Assembly (NCBI RefSeq): GCF_003576375.1 | Contig: NZ_QWGE01000006.1 | Location: forward strand, 185,926-249,925 | Length of the DNA: 64,000 nt | Source of the DNA: Pontibacter oryzae | Lineage (GTDB): Bacteria > Bacteroidota > Bacteroidia > Cytophagales > Hymenobacteraceae | Direction: 5' to 3' | Shown here: positions 35,807 through 43,253 of the stretch, in pieces | Layout of the letters: every line of letters begins with the position of its first letter | Numbering within the stretch: the first letter of the stretch is position 1 | Made by a program: the position numbers and the translations under genes | Notes under the pieces: model-generated | Told to the model about the DNA's origin: nothing | The model's input: the letters and a program-made list of their open reading frames with translations, nothing else | The model's database searches: none

Positions 35807-36751
35807 ATGGATCAACTGGTTTTCTGGATTGTTTTTAATGCGTTTGTCCTGCTGCTGCTTGCGCTCGATTTGTTTGTGTTCCACCGTAAAGAGCATGAGG
35901 TAAAAATCAAGGAGGCCTTGCTATGGAGTTTGTTCTGGGTTCTTCTCTCCCTCGGCTTTAACGCATTAATTTATTACTGGGAAGGCCCGGCTGCTGCCCT
36001 GGAGTTCCTGACGGGCTACCTGATCGAAAAATCGCTGAGCGTAGATAACCTGTTCGTTTTCATCCTGATTTTCAATTTCTTTAAAGTTCCGCTAAAATAT
36101 CAGCATAAGATTCTATTCTGGGGAATAATCGGGGCATTGGTACTGCGCGGCATGTTTATACTTGTAGGCGTGACCCTGATCGCTAAATTTCATTTCATCA
36201 TTTACATACTTGGCGCCTTCTTGGTGTTTACGGGCATTAAGATGGCTTTCTCGCATGGCGATGAAGAAATTCATCCCGAGCAAAACCCGTTGGTTAGCTG
36301 GGTAAGCAAGCATATCCGCATTACGAAATCGCCGGTTGGCGGCAAGTTTTTTACTAAGATTGATAACAAGTGGTTTGCCACGCCGCTCTTCCTGGTGCTG
36401 GTGATGGTCGAGAGCACCGATGTGGTTTTTGCCGCTGACTCTATCCCGGCCATACTTGCCATCTCCAAAGACCCGTTCATTGTGTACACTTCTAACGTGT
36501 TTGCCTTGCTTGGCCTGCGGGCTTTATACTTTGCGCTTGCCGGCATTATGCAGCTCTTCCACTACCTGCACTATGGCCTCTCGGTTATACTTGTGTTCAT
36601 CGGCGCCAAACTCCTGCTCAGCGACCTGGTAGAGATTGACATGCGTTACGCGCTGTTGGTAGTTGGCGCTATTCTGGTCATTTCCGTTATCGCCTCGCTG
36701 CTTTTCCCAAAGAATAAAGAAGAACTTCCAAAGCCACCTGTAAAGCAATAA
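35807..36751 (+). CDS. TerC family integral membrane protein
   Basis: Membrane protein of 314 residues with about nine helices. Conserved acidic motifs: LTGYLIEKSLSVDNLFVF and VMVESTDVVFAADSIPAILA, typical of TerC/Alx proteins linked to metal (Mn) export or metalation of secreted proteins. A His/Glu-rich loop (SHGDEEIHPEQNP) lies near residue 150. I looked for a yybP-ykoY Mn riboswitch in the 186 bp upstream and saw none. Confidence 0.92.
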   Translation: MDQLVFWIVFNAFVLLLLALDLFVFHRKEHEVKIKEALLWSLFWVLLSLGFNALIYYWEGPAAALEFLTGYLIEKSLSVDNLFVFILIFNFFKVPLKYQHKILFWGIIGALVLRGMFILVGVTLIAKFHFIIYILGAFLVFTGIKMAFSHGDEEIHPEQNPLVSWVSKHIRITKSPVGGKFFTKIDNKWFATPLFLVLVMVESTDVVFAADSIPAILAISKDPFIVYTSNVFALLGLRALYFALAGIMQLFHYLHYGLSVILVFIGAKLLLSDLVEIDMRYALLVVGAILVISVIASLLFPKNKEELPKPPVKQ

Positions 36752-36809
36752 AACACTGGTTATCAGGCACGGAACCATGTTGGTATGCATCCATCCTGAA
36801 AAAATATTT

Positions 36810-36842
36810 TTTGCGATAAATTTGCATTTATACCTACTTTTA
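36810..36842 (+). promoter_or_regulatory. Candidate promoter of the DAHP synthase-like leader
   Basis: TTTG (36810-36813), 21-base spacer, TACTTTTA (36835-36842), close to the Bacteroidota TTTG-N19-TAnnTTTG form with one mismatch. It would start transcription some 25 bases before the leader ORF at 36873. A second exact -7-like TATATTTG lies at 36945-36952 but has no -33 box and would skip the leader. Confidence 0.5.
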
Positions 36843-36872
36843 GTTTTACTTGCTGAAAATTAGAACAAAGAC

Positions 36873-36944
36873 ATGCTTCAACTACTGGCCTGCATTTATA
36901 ATACTAACTCCTTTAAGGTGCCTCATCCGGGGCTTCCGAAGTAG
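36873..36944 (+). CDS. Leader peptide ORF upstream of the DAHP synthase-like gene
   Basis: An ORF of 23 codons. Its 3' end reads CCG GGG CTT CCG AAG TAG, closely parallel to the pheA leader (CCG GGG CTC CAC AGG TAA). The CGGGGCT in these codons is a copy of the terminator 3' arm and can pair with the terminator 5' arm: 36928-36937 with 36988-36997, ten pairs including one G-U. The peptide carries single Tyr and Phe residues (IYNTNSFK), so the regulatory amino acid is less obvious than in pheA. Confidence 0.55.
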   Translation: MLQLLACIYNTNSFKVPHPGLPK

Positions 36945-36989
36945 TATATTTGTGCAGCATTATTAGTTGTAACCAATACGCCACCAAGG

Positions 36990-37022
36990 GAGCCCCGCCA
37001 CAAGCGGGGCTCTTTTGTTTTA
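36990..37022 (+). terminator. Attenuator terminator before the DAHP synthase-like gene
   Basis: Perfect 9-bp stem GAGCCCCGC / GCGGGGCTC with loop CACAA, then TTTTGTTTT. It lies 62 bases before the start codon at 37085, so readthrough is needed for expression. Confidence 0.78.
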
Positions 37023-37084
37023 AACCTATTTTTAACCAAAATCTACAAGAAACACCAAAAGAAGATTTTTTAACATGCAAAACC

Positions 37085-38191
37085 ATGAAAGCAAGTAGAA
37101 CACCCATCAATGTAGCACAGAAAAGCAGTTTCCGACACGCAGACGGAAAGCTGGTGCTGATTGCTGGACCATGCAGTGCCGAAAGCGAAGAACAGATGTT
37201 AACCACAGCCCAGCAGCTAAAGGCCATTAATGGCATTACGGTGTTCAGGGCGGGTATCTGGAAATCGCGCACACGCCCCAACTCGTTTAAGGGCGTCGGT
37301 ACGGTGGGGCTACAGTGGCTTGACATGGTGAAAAAAGAAACCGGCCTGCGCACCTCCTGCGAGGTAGCCAATGCACAGCATGCCGAAGAAGCCATGAAGT
37401 ATGGCGCAGACATCCTGAGCATAAGCGGGCGCGCTACGGTTAACCCTTTCGCCATGGAGGAGATTGCCGCTGCCCTTAAAGGCACCGATATGCCTGTGCT
37501 GGTAAACAACCCCGTTTACCCAGACCTGCGCCTGTGGCTGGGTGCCCTGGAGCGCCTTAACCATGCCGACATAACCGACCTTGGCGTGATAAACCGTGGC
37601 TTTACTGCAGACGAGCAGTACCCGTACCGCAGCCACCCGCGCTGGGACCACATGCTGCAGTTGCAGGAAATGCACCCGGAGCTGCCTATCCTCTGCGACC
37701 CTAGCCACATTGCCGGCCGCCGCAGCCTGTTGTACCCGGTAAGCCAGAAAGCCGTGGATCTGGGCGCAGACGGGCTGTTGTTTGAGTCGCACATGAACCC
37801 TGCCGCAGCCCTTAGCAGCCCACAGCAGCAGCTGATGCCACAGGAACTGGATTTGCTGATCAACGCCATCCAAACAAAGGTGAAACTGGACGGCACTAAC
37901 AAACTGGTAGAGCAGCTCGACGACCTGAGCCAGCAAATGGACAGCGTGGACAAGGCTTTGGTAGACCTGTTGCTACGCCGCCGCGAGGTTTCCCAGAAAA
38001 TAAGCCTCCACCAGATGGGCGATGTGCAGGAAAGCCTGCAAGGAAACCGCTGGCAGCAGGAACTGGATACCTGGTTGCAGCGCGAGGACTATACCGACAT
38101 GGACAGCAGCTTTGTAAAAACCCTGATGGAGGCGCTGCAGCAACACCGCCAAAGCGCGCAAGGCATTATAGGTTCTTCGGCTGTGGCTTAA
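37085..38191 (+). CDS. Degenerate DAHP synthase / chorismate mutase paralogue
   Basis: Homologue of the fused type I DAHP synthase plus AroQ-type chorismate mutase, 368 residues, numbered identically with the intact copy at 40462 through residue 245. It keeps GPCSAES (Cys 30), His 208 (CDPSH) and Glu 234, but lacks other active-site residues present in the paralogue: Lys 141 of VLVKNP is Asn (VLVNNP), His 170 is Asn, the metal-ligand Asp 245 is Ser, Pro 61 is Ser. In the mutase half the Arg of DLRSL is Ser 282 and the Lys of GEYK is Gln 310. Start ATG 37085; a TTG-started extension to 36950 would translate the terminator and is rejected. Catalysis is doubtful; a regulatory or partner role is possible. 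Confidence 0.85.
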   Translation: MKASRTPINVAQKSSFRHADGKLVLIAGPCSAESEEQMLTTAQQLKAINGITVFRAGIWKSRTRPNSFKGVGTVGLQWLDMVKKETGLRTSCEVANAQHAEEAMKYGADILSISGRATVNPFAMEEIAAALKGTDMPVLVNNPVYPDLRLWLGALERLNHADITDLGVINRGFTADEQYPYRSHPRWDHMLQLQEMHPELPILCDPSHIAGRRSLLYPVSQKAVDLGADGLLFESHMNPAAALSSPQQQLMPQELDLLINAIQTKVKLDGTNKLVEQLDDLSQQMDSVDKALVDLLLRRREVSQKISLHQMGDVQESLQGNRWQQELDTWLQREDYTDMDSSFVKTLMEALQQHRQSAQGIIGSSAVA

Positions 38192-38205
38192 AAATGATCT
38201 TTTTA

Positions 38206-38236
38206 TTTGATTGATAAATTAAAAGCCCTAGTTTTA
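38206..38236 (+). promoter_or_regulatory. Candidate promoter of the pheA leader
   Basis: TTTG (38206-38209), exactly 19 bases, TAGTTTTA (38229-38236): the -33 box and spacing match the Bacteroidota consensus and the -7 box differs in one base. It lies in the gap after the DAHP synthase-like gene and would start transcription about 16 bases before the leader ORF. Confidence 0.6.
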
Positions 38237-38258
38237 GAAACTCAATAAGTATAAACAC

Positions 38259-38324
38259 ATGTCGCACAGCACATTTTATTTTAGCTATTACTTTTTTGGT
38301 TCTCCGCCGGGGCTCCACAGGTAA
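38259..38324 (+). CDS. Phe/Tyr-rich leader peptide of the pheA operon
   Basis: An ORF of 21 codons in which residues 6-13 read FYFSYYFF (four Phe and three Tyr in eight codons). The last codons contain CGGGGCT (38308-38314), which is complementary to AGCCCCG (38365-38371) in the terminator 5' arm and duplicates the terminator 3' arm. A ribosome stalled on the aromatic codons leaves CGGGGCT free to form the antiterminator; a ribosome at the stop codon masks it. This is the textbook attenuator design and fits the prephenate dehydratase product (Phe precursor) downstream. Confidence 0.82.
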   Translation: MSHSTFYFSYYFFGSPPGLHR

Positions 38325-38363
38325 AGCTATTGTGTTTGCAACATAACAAAGTATAAACCAGAG

Positions 38364-38395
38364 AAGCCCCGCCAACAGCGGGGCTTTTTCTTTTT
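38364..38395 (+). terminator. Attenuator terminator before pheA
   Basis: Perfect 9-bp stem AAGCCCCGC (38364-38372) / GCGGGGCTT (38378-38386), loop CAACA, tail TTTCTTTTT. It ends 17 bases before the pheA ATG at 38412. Confidence 0.85.
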
Positions 38396-38411
38396 AAGAT
38401 CATTTAGAAAA

Positions 38412-39272
38412 ATGAAGACACCAACTAAAATAGCCATACAGGGTGGCCCGGCCTCCTTCCACGACGCAGCCGCACGTTTACTCAGCTCGAAGGAAAGCGC
38501 CATCGAGATCCTGCCTTGCACCACTTTCCGAAGTCTGTGCCAAATGCTTTGCGCTGGTGAGTCTGCCCTAGCTGTAATGGCCATAGAGAACACACTGGCC
38601 GGAAGCCTGCTGCCAAACTATACGTTGCTGCAGGAGCACAACCTACACATAAGCGCAGAAGTATGGTTACCGATTGATCAATGCCTGATGGCACTACCGG
38701 GCCAGGATGTAGCAGAAATTCATACGGTTGTATCGCATCCGGTGGCGCTGATGCAATGCAGCAGTTTCTTTAATCAGCATCCGCACCTTACACCCCGGGA
38801 AGCCCATGACACCGCTGACAGCGCGAAAGCCATTCGGGAGCAGCAACTAAGTGGCACGGCAGCCATTGCCGGTAAAGCCGCCGCCGAACTGTATGGCCTG
38901 GCGCTGCTGGCCGAAAACATCGCCGACACATCGCAGAACTTTACACGTTTTTTACTGCTGCACCGGGAACAGCCAGAGCAGACACTAACGGCAAACAAAG
39001 CCATACTTTGCTTCCAAAAGCCACTGCACACCGCCACGCTTACCCTGGTGCTTAGCCTGCTCCAGAAACATGAGGTGGAAGTGAGCTTGCTCCAAACCTT
39101 ACCCGCTGCAGACTCAGGGAACAGCCTAGTAGCCGAACTGGAAGCCGCAACCAAAGAGCAACTGCAGGAAGCCATCGCGCAAATCAGGCCATTGGTGGAG
39201 GGCCTGCAGGTGTTAGGCATACTTCAGAAAGCTGAGCTACCAGAACAAAAACAAACAGCAGCTATACTTTAA
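38412..39272 (+). CDS. pheA: Prephenate dehydratase
   Basis: Converts prephenate to phenylpyruvate in Phe synthesis. The catalytic TRF motif is in QNFTRFLLL, with the substrate-site HDTADSAK and VMAIENTLAGS (ENS-like) also present. Length 286 residues. The C-terminal region (residues about 200-270) has the length of an ACT domain, but I cannot find the ESRP motif that forms the Phe site in feedback-inhibited enzymes, so allosteric inhibition by Phe may be weak or absent. It is first in the attenuated operon pheA - aminotransferase - DAHP synthase/chorismate mutase (gaps 5 and 2 bp). Confidence 0.92.
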   Translation: MKTPTKIAIQGGPASFHDAAARLLSSKESAIEILPCTTFRSLCQMLCAGESALAVMAIENTLAGSLLPNYTLLQEHNLHISAEVWLPIDQCLMALPGQDVAEIHTVVSHPVALMQCSSFFNQHPHLTPREAHDTADSAKAIREQQLSGTAAIAGKAAAELYGLALLAENIADTSQNFTRFLLLHREQPEQTLTANKAILCFQKPLHTATLTLVLSLLQKHEVEVSLLQTLPAADSGNSLVAELEAATKEQLQEAIAQIRPLVEGLQVLGILQKAELPEQKQTAAIL

Positions 39273-39277
39273 AAGCG

Positions 39278-40459
39278 ATGATCATTCCGAAAGCAAACAG
39301 GCTGCAACAGGTGCAGGAGTACTACTTCTCGCGCAAACTGGCTGAGGTGCGCGCCTTGCAGGTCGAAGGCAGCGCTATAATAAACCTGGGCATCGGGAGT
39401 CCCGATATGGCGCCATCCGCTGAAACCATTGACGCGCTTGAGCAGTCTGCCCGGCAGCCGCAAAACCATGGCTATCAGCCGTACAATGGCACGGCCAGGC
39501 TTAGGCAAGCCATGCAGCAGTGGTACGCGCAAGTATACCAGGTAACGCTGACACCCGACGAAGTGCTGCCGCTGGCCGGATCCAAAGAGGGTATTTTCCA
39601 TACTTCCATGGCTTTCCTGAATCCCGGCGATAAAGTGCTGGTGCCTAACCCCGGTTACCCGGCCTACGCCACAGCCGCCCGCCTGGCCGGTGCCGAAGCC
39701 GTGACTTATACCTTGGAGGAAGCAACAGGCTGGCTCCCGCAACGGGATGAGTTGGAAAAACTAGTAGCGCAAGGCGGCTACAAGCTACTCTGGATAAACT
39801 ATCCGCACATGCCCACAGGCAGGGCCGCCACCCGCGATACCTTGGCGTGGTTGGTAGAGTTTAGCCAGAAGCACAACTTGCTGCTCATCAATGATAACCC
39901 ATACAGCCTGGTTTTGCACAAGCAAGAGCCACTGAGCCTGCTAAGTATACCTAGCGCCAAAGAAAATTGCCTGGAGCTAAACTCACTCAGTAAATCGCAT
40001 AATATGGCTGGCTGGCGAGTGGGCATGGTGCTGGGCCACCCGGCTTACCTGCAAGCCATACTTGCCGTGAAAAGCAACCTGGATTCTGGCCAGCTTTTGC
40101 CTGTGCAGGAAGCCGCTATAGCCGCCCTACAGAACAGCCATGCCTGGCATGCGGCGCGCAATACCGTGTATGCCGAACGGCAGCAACTGGCCCATCAACT
40201 TGTAAGCGAACTGGGTTGCAGCTTCAGCCCGGGGCAGATTGGCATGTTTGTTTGGGCACGCGTGCCGGATGCGGTGGCAGATGTGGAACAGTTCCTTGAC
40301 CAGATACTGTACGAGCAAGGCATCTTCCTGACACCCGGAAAGATCTTCGGAAGCCAGGGAGAACGCTACCTGCGGGTATCGCTTTGCGCACCTGCCGCAC
40401 AGTTAAAAGAAGCTATCAAAAGATTAAAATCAACTAAAGAAACCATAACACAAGTATAA
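39278..40459 (+). CDS. Aminotransferase class I/II (probably aromatic)
   Basis: PLP-dependent aminotransferase of 393 residues. The PLP Lys lies in LNSLSKSHNMAGWRVG, with INYPHMPTG (NPxxPTG-like) and INDNPYS (DxPY) upstream and LRVSLC (R for carboxylate) at the C-terminus. By position, 5 bp after pheA and 2 bp before the DAHP synthase/chorismate mutase, it most likely aminates phenylpyruvate to Phe or works on prephenate or 4-hydroxyphenylpyruvate. Confidence 0.9.
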   Translation: MIIPKANRLQQVQEYYFSRKLAEVRALQVEGSAIINLGIGSPDMAPSAETIDALEQSARQPQNHGYQPYNGTARLRQAMQQWYAQVYQVTLTPDEVLPLAGSKEGIFHTSMAFLNPGDKVLVPNPGYPAYATAARLAGAEAVTYTLEEATGWLPQRDELEKLVAQGGYKLLWINYPHMPTGRAATRDTLAWLVEFSQKHNLLLINDNPYSLVLHKQEPLSLLSIPSAKENCLELNSLSKSHNMAGWRVGMVLGHPAYLQAILAVKSNLDSGQLLPVQEAAIAALQNSHAWHAARNTVYAERQQLAHQLVSELGCSFSPGQIGMFVWARVPDAVADVEQFLDQILYEQGIFLTPGKIFGSQGERYLRVSLCAPAAQLKEAIKRLKSTKETITQV

Positions 40460-40461
40460 CC

Positions 40462-41592
40462 ATGAGCGCATCTAACAACACACTAAACATAGTTGCCAAA
40501 ACGAAGATCTTAAACGGCGGGCCGCTGCCAACCGTAATTGCCGGGCCATGCAGTGCCGAGTCTGAGGAGCAAATGCTGCAAACGGCCCATGAACTGAAGA
40601 AAGACCACCGCGTTTCCATATTCAGAGCCGGGATCTGGAAGCCCCGCACCCGCCCGGGCATGTTTGAGGGGGTTGGCACCGTAGGCCTGGAGTGGCTTAA
40701 AACCGTGAAGCAGGAAACCGGGTTGCTTACCGCCGTAGAAGTTGCCAACACGCAGCACGTAGAAGAGGCCCTGAAACATGGCGTGGACATACTTTGGGTG
40801 GGAGCCCGCACTACAGTAAACCCGTTCTCGGTGCAGGAGGTGGCCGACGCGCTGCAAGGCGTGGATGTGCCGGTGCTGGTAAAGAACCCTGTAAATCCCG
40901 ACATTCAGCTTTGGCTGGGTGCCTTGGAGCGCCTTAACCGTGCCGGCATTACAGATCTGGGCTTGATACACCGCGGATTTTCCACGCCTAACAACAAGCC
41001 TTACCGCAACCACCCCAAGTGGCAAACCATACAAGAGATCCGAAACCTTGCTCCGGGCATTCCGCTACTCTGCGACCCTAGCCATATTGCCGGCCGCCGC
41101 GATCTGCTGGAAACCGTGAGTCAGCAGGCACTGCACCTGGGTGTTGATGGCCTGATGATCGAAACGCACACTAACCCCGACGTGGCCCTTAGCGATGCCT
41201 CGCAGCAGGTAACGCCTGCCGGCCTCGACAAGCTGCTGACCGCTCTGGACCTGGAATCGGAGCGGGTGGCGCAGCCGGAGCAACTGCAGGATTTACGTAG
41301 CCTCATCGACAAACTGGACAACGAACTGCTCAACGTGCTTTTCCTGCGCAGCGATGTTTCCAAGCGCATTGGCGAGTACAAGCGCGCCAACAACCTGGAT
41401 ATTTACCAGGCAAGCCGCTGGCAACAGATTTTGGAGAACCGCCAGAAAATAGCCGCCGATACCGGCCTGGACAGCGATTTCGTGAAAGCCATTTTCGATA
41501 CGATTCACAGCTTCTCGCTTGGCATCCAGAACGAGGTGTTTGCCACGCAGCCAGCACCTCAGCAGGATACTGTTGCCTCATCAAAATCATAA
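40462..41592 (+). CDS. 3-deoxy-7-phosphoheptulonate synthase / chorismate mutase, bifunctional
   Basis: Fused enzyme of 376 residues for the first step of the shikimate pathway and the branch to prephenate. The DAHP synthase half keeps the expected residues: Cys 30 (GPCSAES), KPRTRP (Lys 60), GARTT (Arg 116), Lys 141 (VLVKNP), IHRGF (His 170), CDPSH (His 208), Glu 234 and Asp 245 (ALSD). The AroQ chorismate mutase half has the Arg of DLRSLID, the Arg of LRSDV and the Lys of IGEYK. It appears catalytically complete, in contrast to the copy at 37085. Last gene of the pheA operon. Confidence 0.93.
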   Translation: MSASNNTLNIVAKTKILNGGPLPTVIAGPCSAESEEQMLQTAHELKKDHRVSIFRAGIWKPRTRPGMFEGVGTVGLEWLKTVKQETGLLTAVEVANTQHVEEALKHGVDILWVGARTTVNPFSVQEVADALQGVDVPVLVKNPVNPDIQLWLGALERLNRAGITDLGLIHRGFSTPNNKPYRNHPKWQTIQEIRNLAPGIPLLCDPSHIAGRRDLLETVSQQALHLGVDGLMIETHTNPDVALSDASQQVTPAGLDKLLTALDLESERVAQPEQLQDLRSLIDKLDNELLNVLFLRSDVSKRIGEYKRANNLDIYQASRWQQILENRQKIAADTGLDSDFVKAIFDTIHSFSLGIQNEVFATQPAPQQDTVASSKS

Positions 41593-41668
41593 AAGCTTAT
41601 TTGTAAGGCACGTTTTGTACCTTTGGGCTGTTGCAAGGCAGCAACATTTACCAAGAATTCAAGTTCCG

Positions 41669-41995
41669 ATGAAAACTCCGATCTCGCGCCTGCGCACAGT
41701 GGGCATTTATGAAGGCATCTCATACCTGCTGCTGCTTGGTATAGCCATGCCGCTAAAGTATGTGTTTGACATGCCGCTTTTAGTGAAGTATGTAGGCTGG
41801 GCGCACGGTGTGCTGTTTGTGCTATACATGGTGGCGCTGCTGCAGGTGGTGCTCGTGCATCGCTGGTCGTTGTGGAAAGCCGCTGCGGGTGTTATTGCCT
41901 CGCTCCTACCCTTCGGCCCGTTTATACTTGATAAAAAACTGCTCGATAAAGAAGAAGCCGCTGCCCAGGCTAGCCGGCAAAAGCAGATGGCTTAA
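41669..41995 (+). CDS. DUF3817 family membrane protein
   Basis: Small integral-membrane protein of 108 residues with three hydrophobic helices (YEGISYLLLLGIAMPLKY, VKYVGWAHGVLFVLYMVALLQV, AAGVIASLLPFGPFIL). The E in GIYEGISY and the H in GWAHG are typical of this family, whose function is unknown. The start ATG 41669 is chosen; the frame is open further upstream but overlaps the end of the DAHP synthase gene. A strong terminator follows. Confidence 0.87.
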   Translation: MKTPISRLRTVGIYEGISYLLLLGIAMPLKYVFDMPLLVKYVGWAHGVLFVLYMVALLQVVLVHRWSLWKAAAGVIASLLPFGPFILDKKLLDKEEAAAQASRQKQMA

Positions 41996-42011
41996 GTATA
42001 AGATCCATCAA

Positions 42012-42060
42012 AACCAGAAAGAGCCCACCCGCAGATCGTTGCAGGTGGGCTCTTCTGGTT
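42012..42060. terminator. Long terminator hairpin between DUF3817 and the transporter gene
   Basis: AACCAGAAaGAGCCCACC...GGTGGGCTCTTCTGGTT forms an imperfect stem of about 20 pairs around GATCGT, between convergent genes. Confidence 0.75.
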
Positions 42061-42125
42061 AAGTATAGAAAGTTAGCTTGCGGATTGATTTCTGAACTCA
42101 GGGCGCAAGTATAAATTGATGTTGG

Positions 42126-43148
42126 CTACTGGGTTGCAGAGCGGTTTTTACGTGCCTCGGATTGCGCAATAATGCTGGCGGCAAGCAACTGCAGGGCGTG
42201 GTACATCATGATCGGGAGCAGGATGATGCCCGCCATGGTAGCCCCCGGAAAAAGCACCTTCGACATAACCGTGCCGTGCACCAGCGATTTCTTGGAGCCG
42301 CAGAAGATAGCCGTGATCTGGTTCTCGCGGTTAAAGCCTAGCAATTTGGTAATGCCAAAAATCAGGCTGTACACCAAAAAGAACAAGCCTACCATAGCGC
42401 CGCCAAGTATAAGTATATCCGTCAGGGCAAAGCCACTGAACATTTTGCGCGCAAACGACTCGCAGAACGAAGTATAAACGATCAGCAAAATAATAACCTG
42501 GTCAAACACGCGGAGCCGGCCTTTGTTGCGCTCCGCAAAACCTCCCCAGAACCGGTGCAGCATAATACCCAGCACCACAGGCAGTAACACCTGAAGTATA
42601 AGTTTGCCCATCACGGTCCAGATATCAAACCCTTCGGTGCTGCTTGTCAGGAACAGGCCCATCCAGAGCGGTGTGATAAAAATACCCATCAGGCTGGAGA
42701 TGCTGGCGTTAAAAATGGCCCCCGGAATGTTGCCCCCGGCAATCGAAACCATTACCACCGAAGAAGAAACCGTAGAGGGCAGCGCCGCCAAATAAAACAC
42801 GCCCAGCCACAACAGCTCCTGCGGCGTGTCCTTAAAGAAAGTATGCAGCGGCAAAACCAGCAGCGGGAAAAGTATGAACGTGCTTAGCTGCACCACCACA
42901 TGCAGGCGCCAGTTACTCAGGCCGGAGCCTAACTTCTCGGGGCTGAGCCGCAAGCCGTAAAAGAAAAAGATCACCGATACGCCATAGCTGGCAATATCGC
43001 CCAGCGAAATGGGCTCGCGGTCTACGCCAAGCTGCGGCCACAGGTAGGCCAGAAATATCATACTGATCAGGGCCAGCAGAAACCAGTCCAGACCAAGGCG
43101 GGCAGCCAGGGCTGCTGCACGGGGCAAAAGCCCCACAGGTTGTGCCAT
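42126..43148 (-). CDS. Bile acid:sodium symporter (SBF) family transporter
   Basis: Integral-membrane protein with about ten helices of the SBF/BASS superfamily, PSE-like subgroup. Visible stretches: FFYGLRLSPEKLGSGL near residue 75, AALPSTVSSSVVMVSIAGGN (crossover region) and a second FCGSKKSLVHGTVMSKVLF. The start ATG 43148 (MAQPVGLLPRA) gives 340 residues; an upstream ATG at 43181 adds 11. Related proteins transport organic anions, but the substrate here is unknown. Confidence 0.88.
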   Translation of the reverse strand: MAQPVGLLPRAAALAARLGLDWFLLALISMIFLAYLWPQLGVDREPISLGDIASYGVSVIFFFYGLRLSPEKLGSGLSNWRLHVVVQLSTFILFPLLVLPLHTFFKDTPQELLWLGVFYLAALPSTVSSSVVMVSIAGGNIPGAIFNASISSLMGIFITPLWMGLFLTSSTEGFDIWTVMGKLILQVLLPVVLGIMLHRFWGGFAERNKGRLRVFDQVIILLIVYTSFCESFARKMFSGFALTDILILGGAMVGLFFLVYSLIFGITKLLGFNRENQITAIFCGSKKSLVHGTVMSKVLFPGATMAGIILLPIMMYHALQLLAASIIAQSEARKNRSATQ

Positions 43149-43202
43149 ATTATACTTTATTACAAGGGCAAGTATACACAATCTTGCTGTTTTAACGCTA
43201 AA

Positions 43203-43235
43203 AAGCCCGCTGTAAGCTTTACTTACAGCGGGCTT
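43203..43235 (-). terminator. Terminator after the transglycosylase fusion gene
   Basis: Perfect 14-bp stem AAGCCCGCTGTAAG / CTTACAGCGGGCTT with a 5-base loop; on the minus strand it continues TT. Confidence 0.85.
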
Positions 43236-43253
43236 CTTTATACGTGTACTGTC

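Noticed and set aside
36950..37084. N-terminal extension of the DAHP synthase-like protein from a TTG
   Set aside because: It would translate the attenuator terminator and lacks similarity to the paralogue, whose first residues align with the ATG at 37085.
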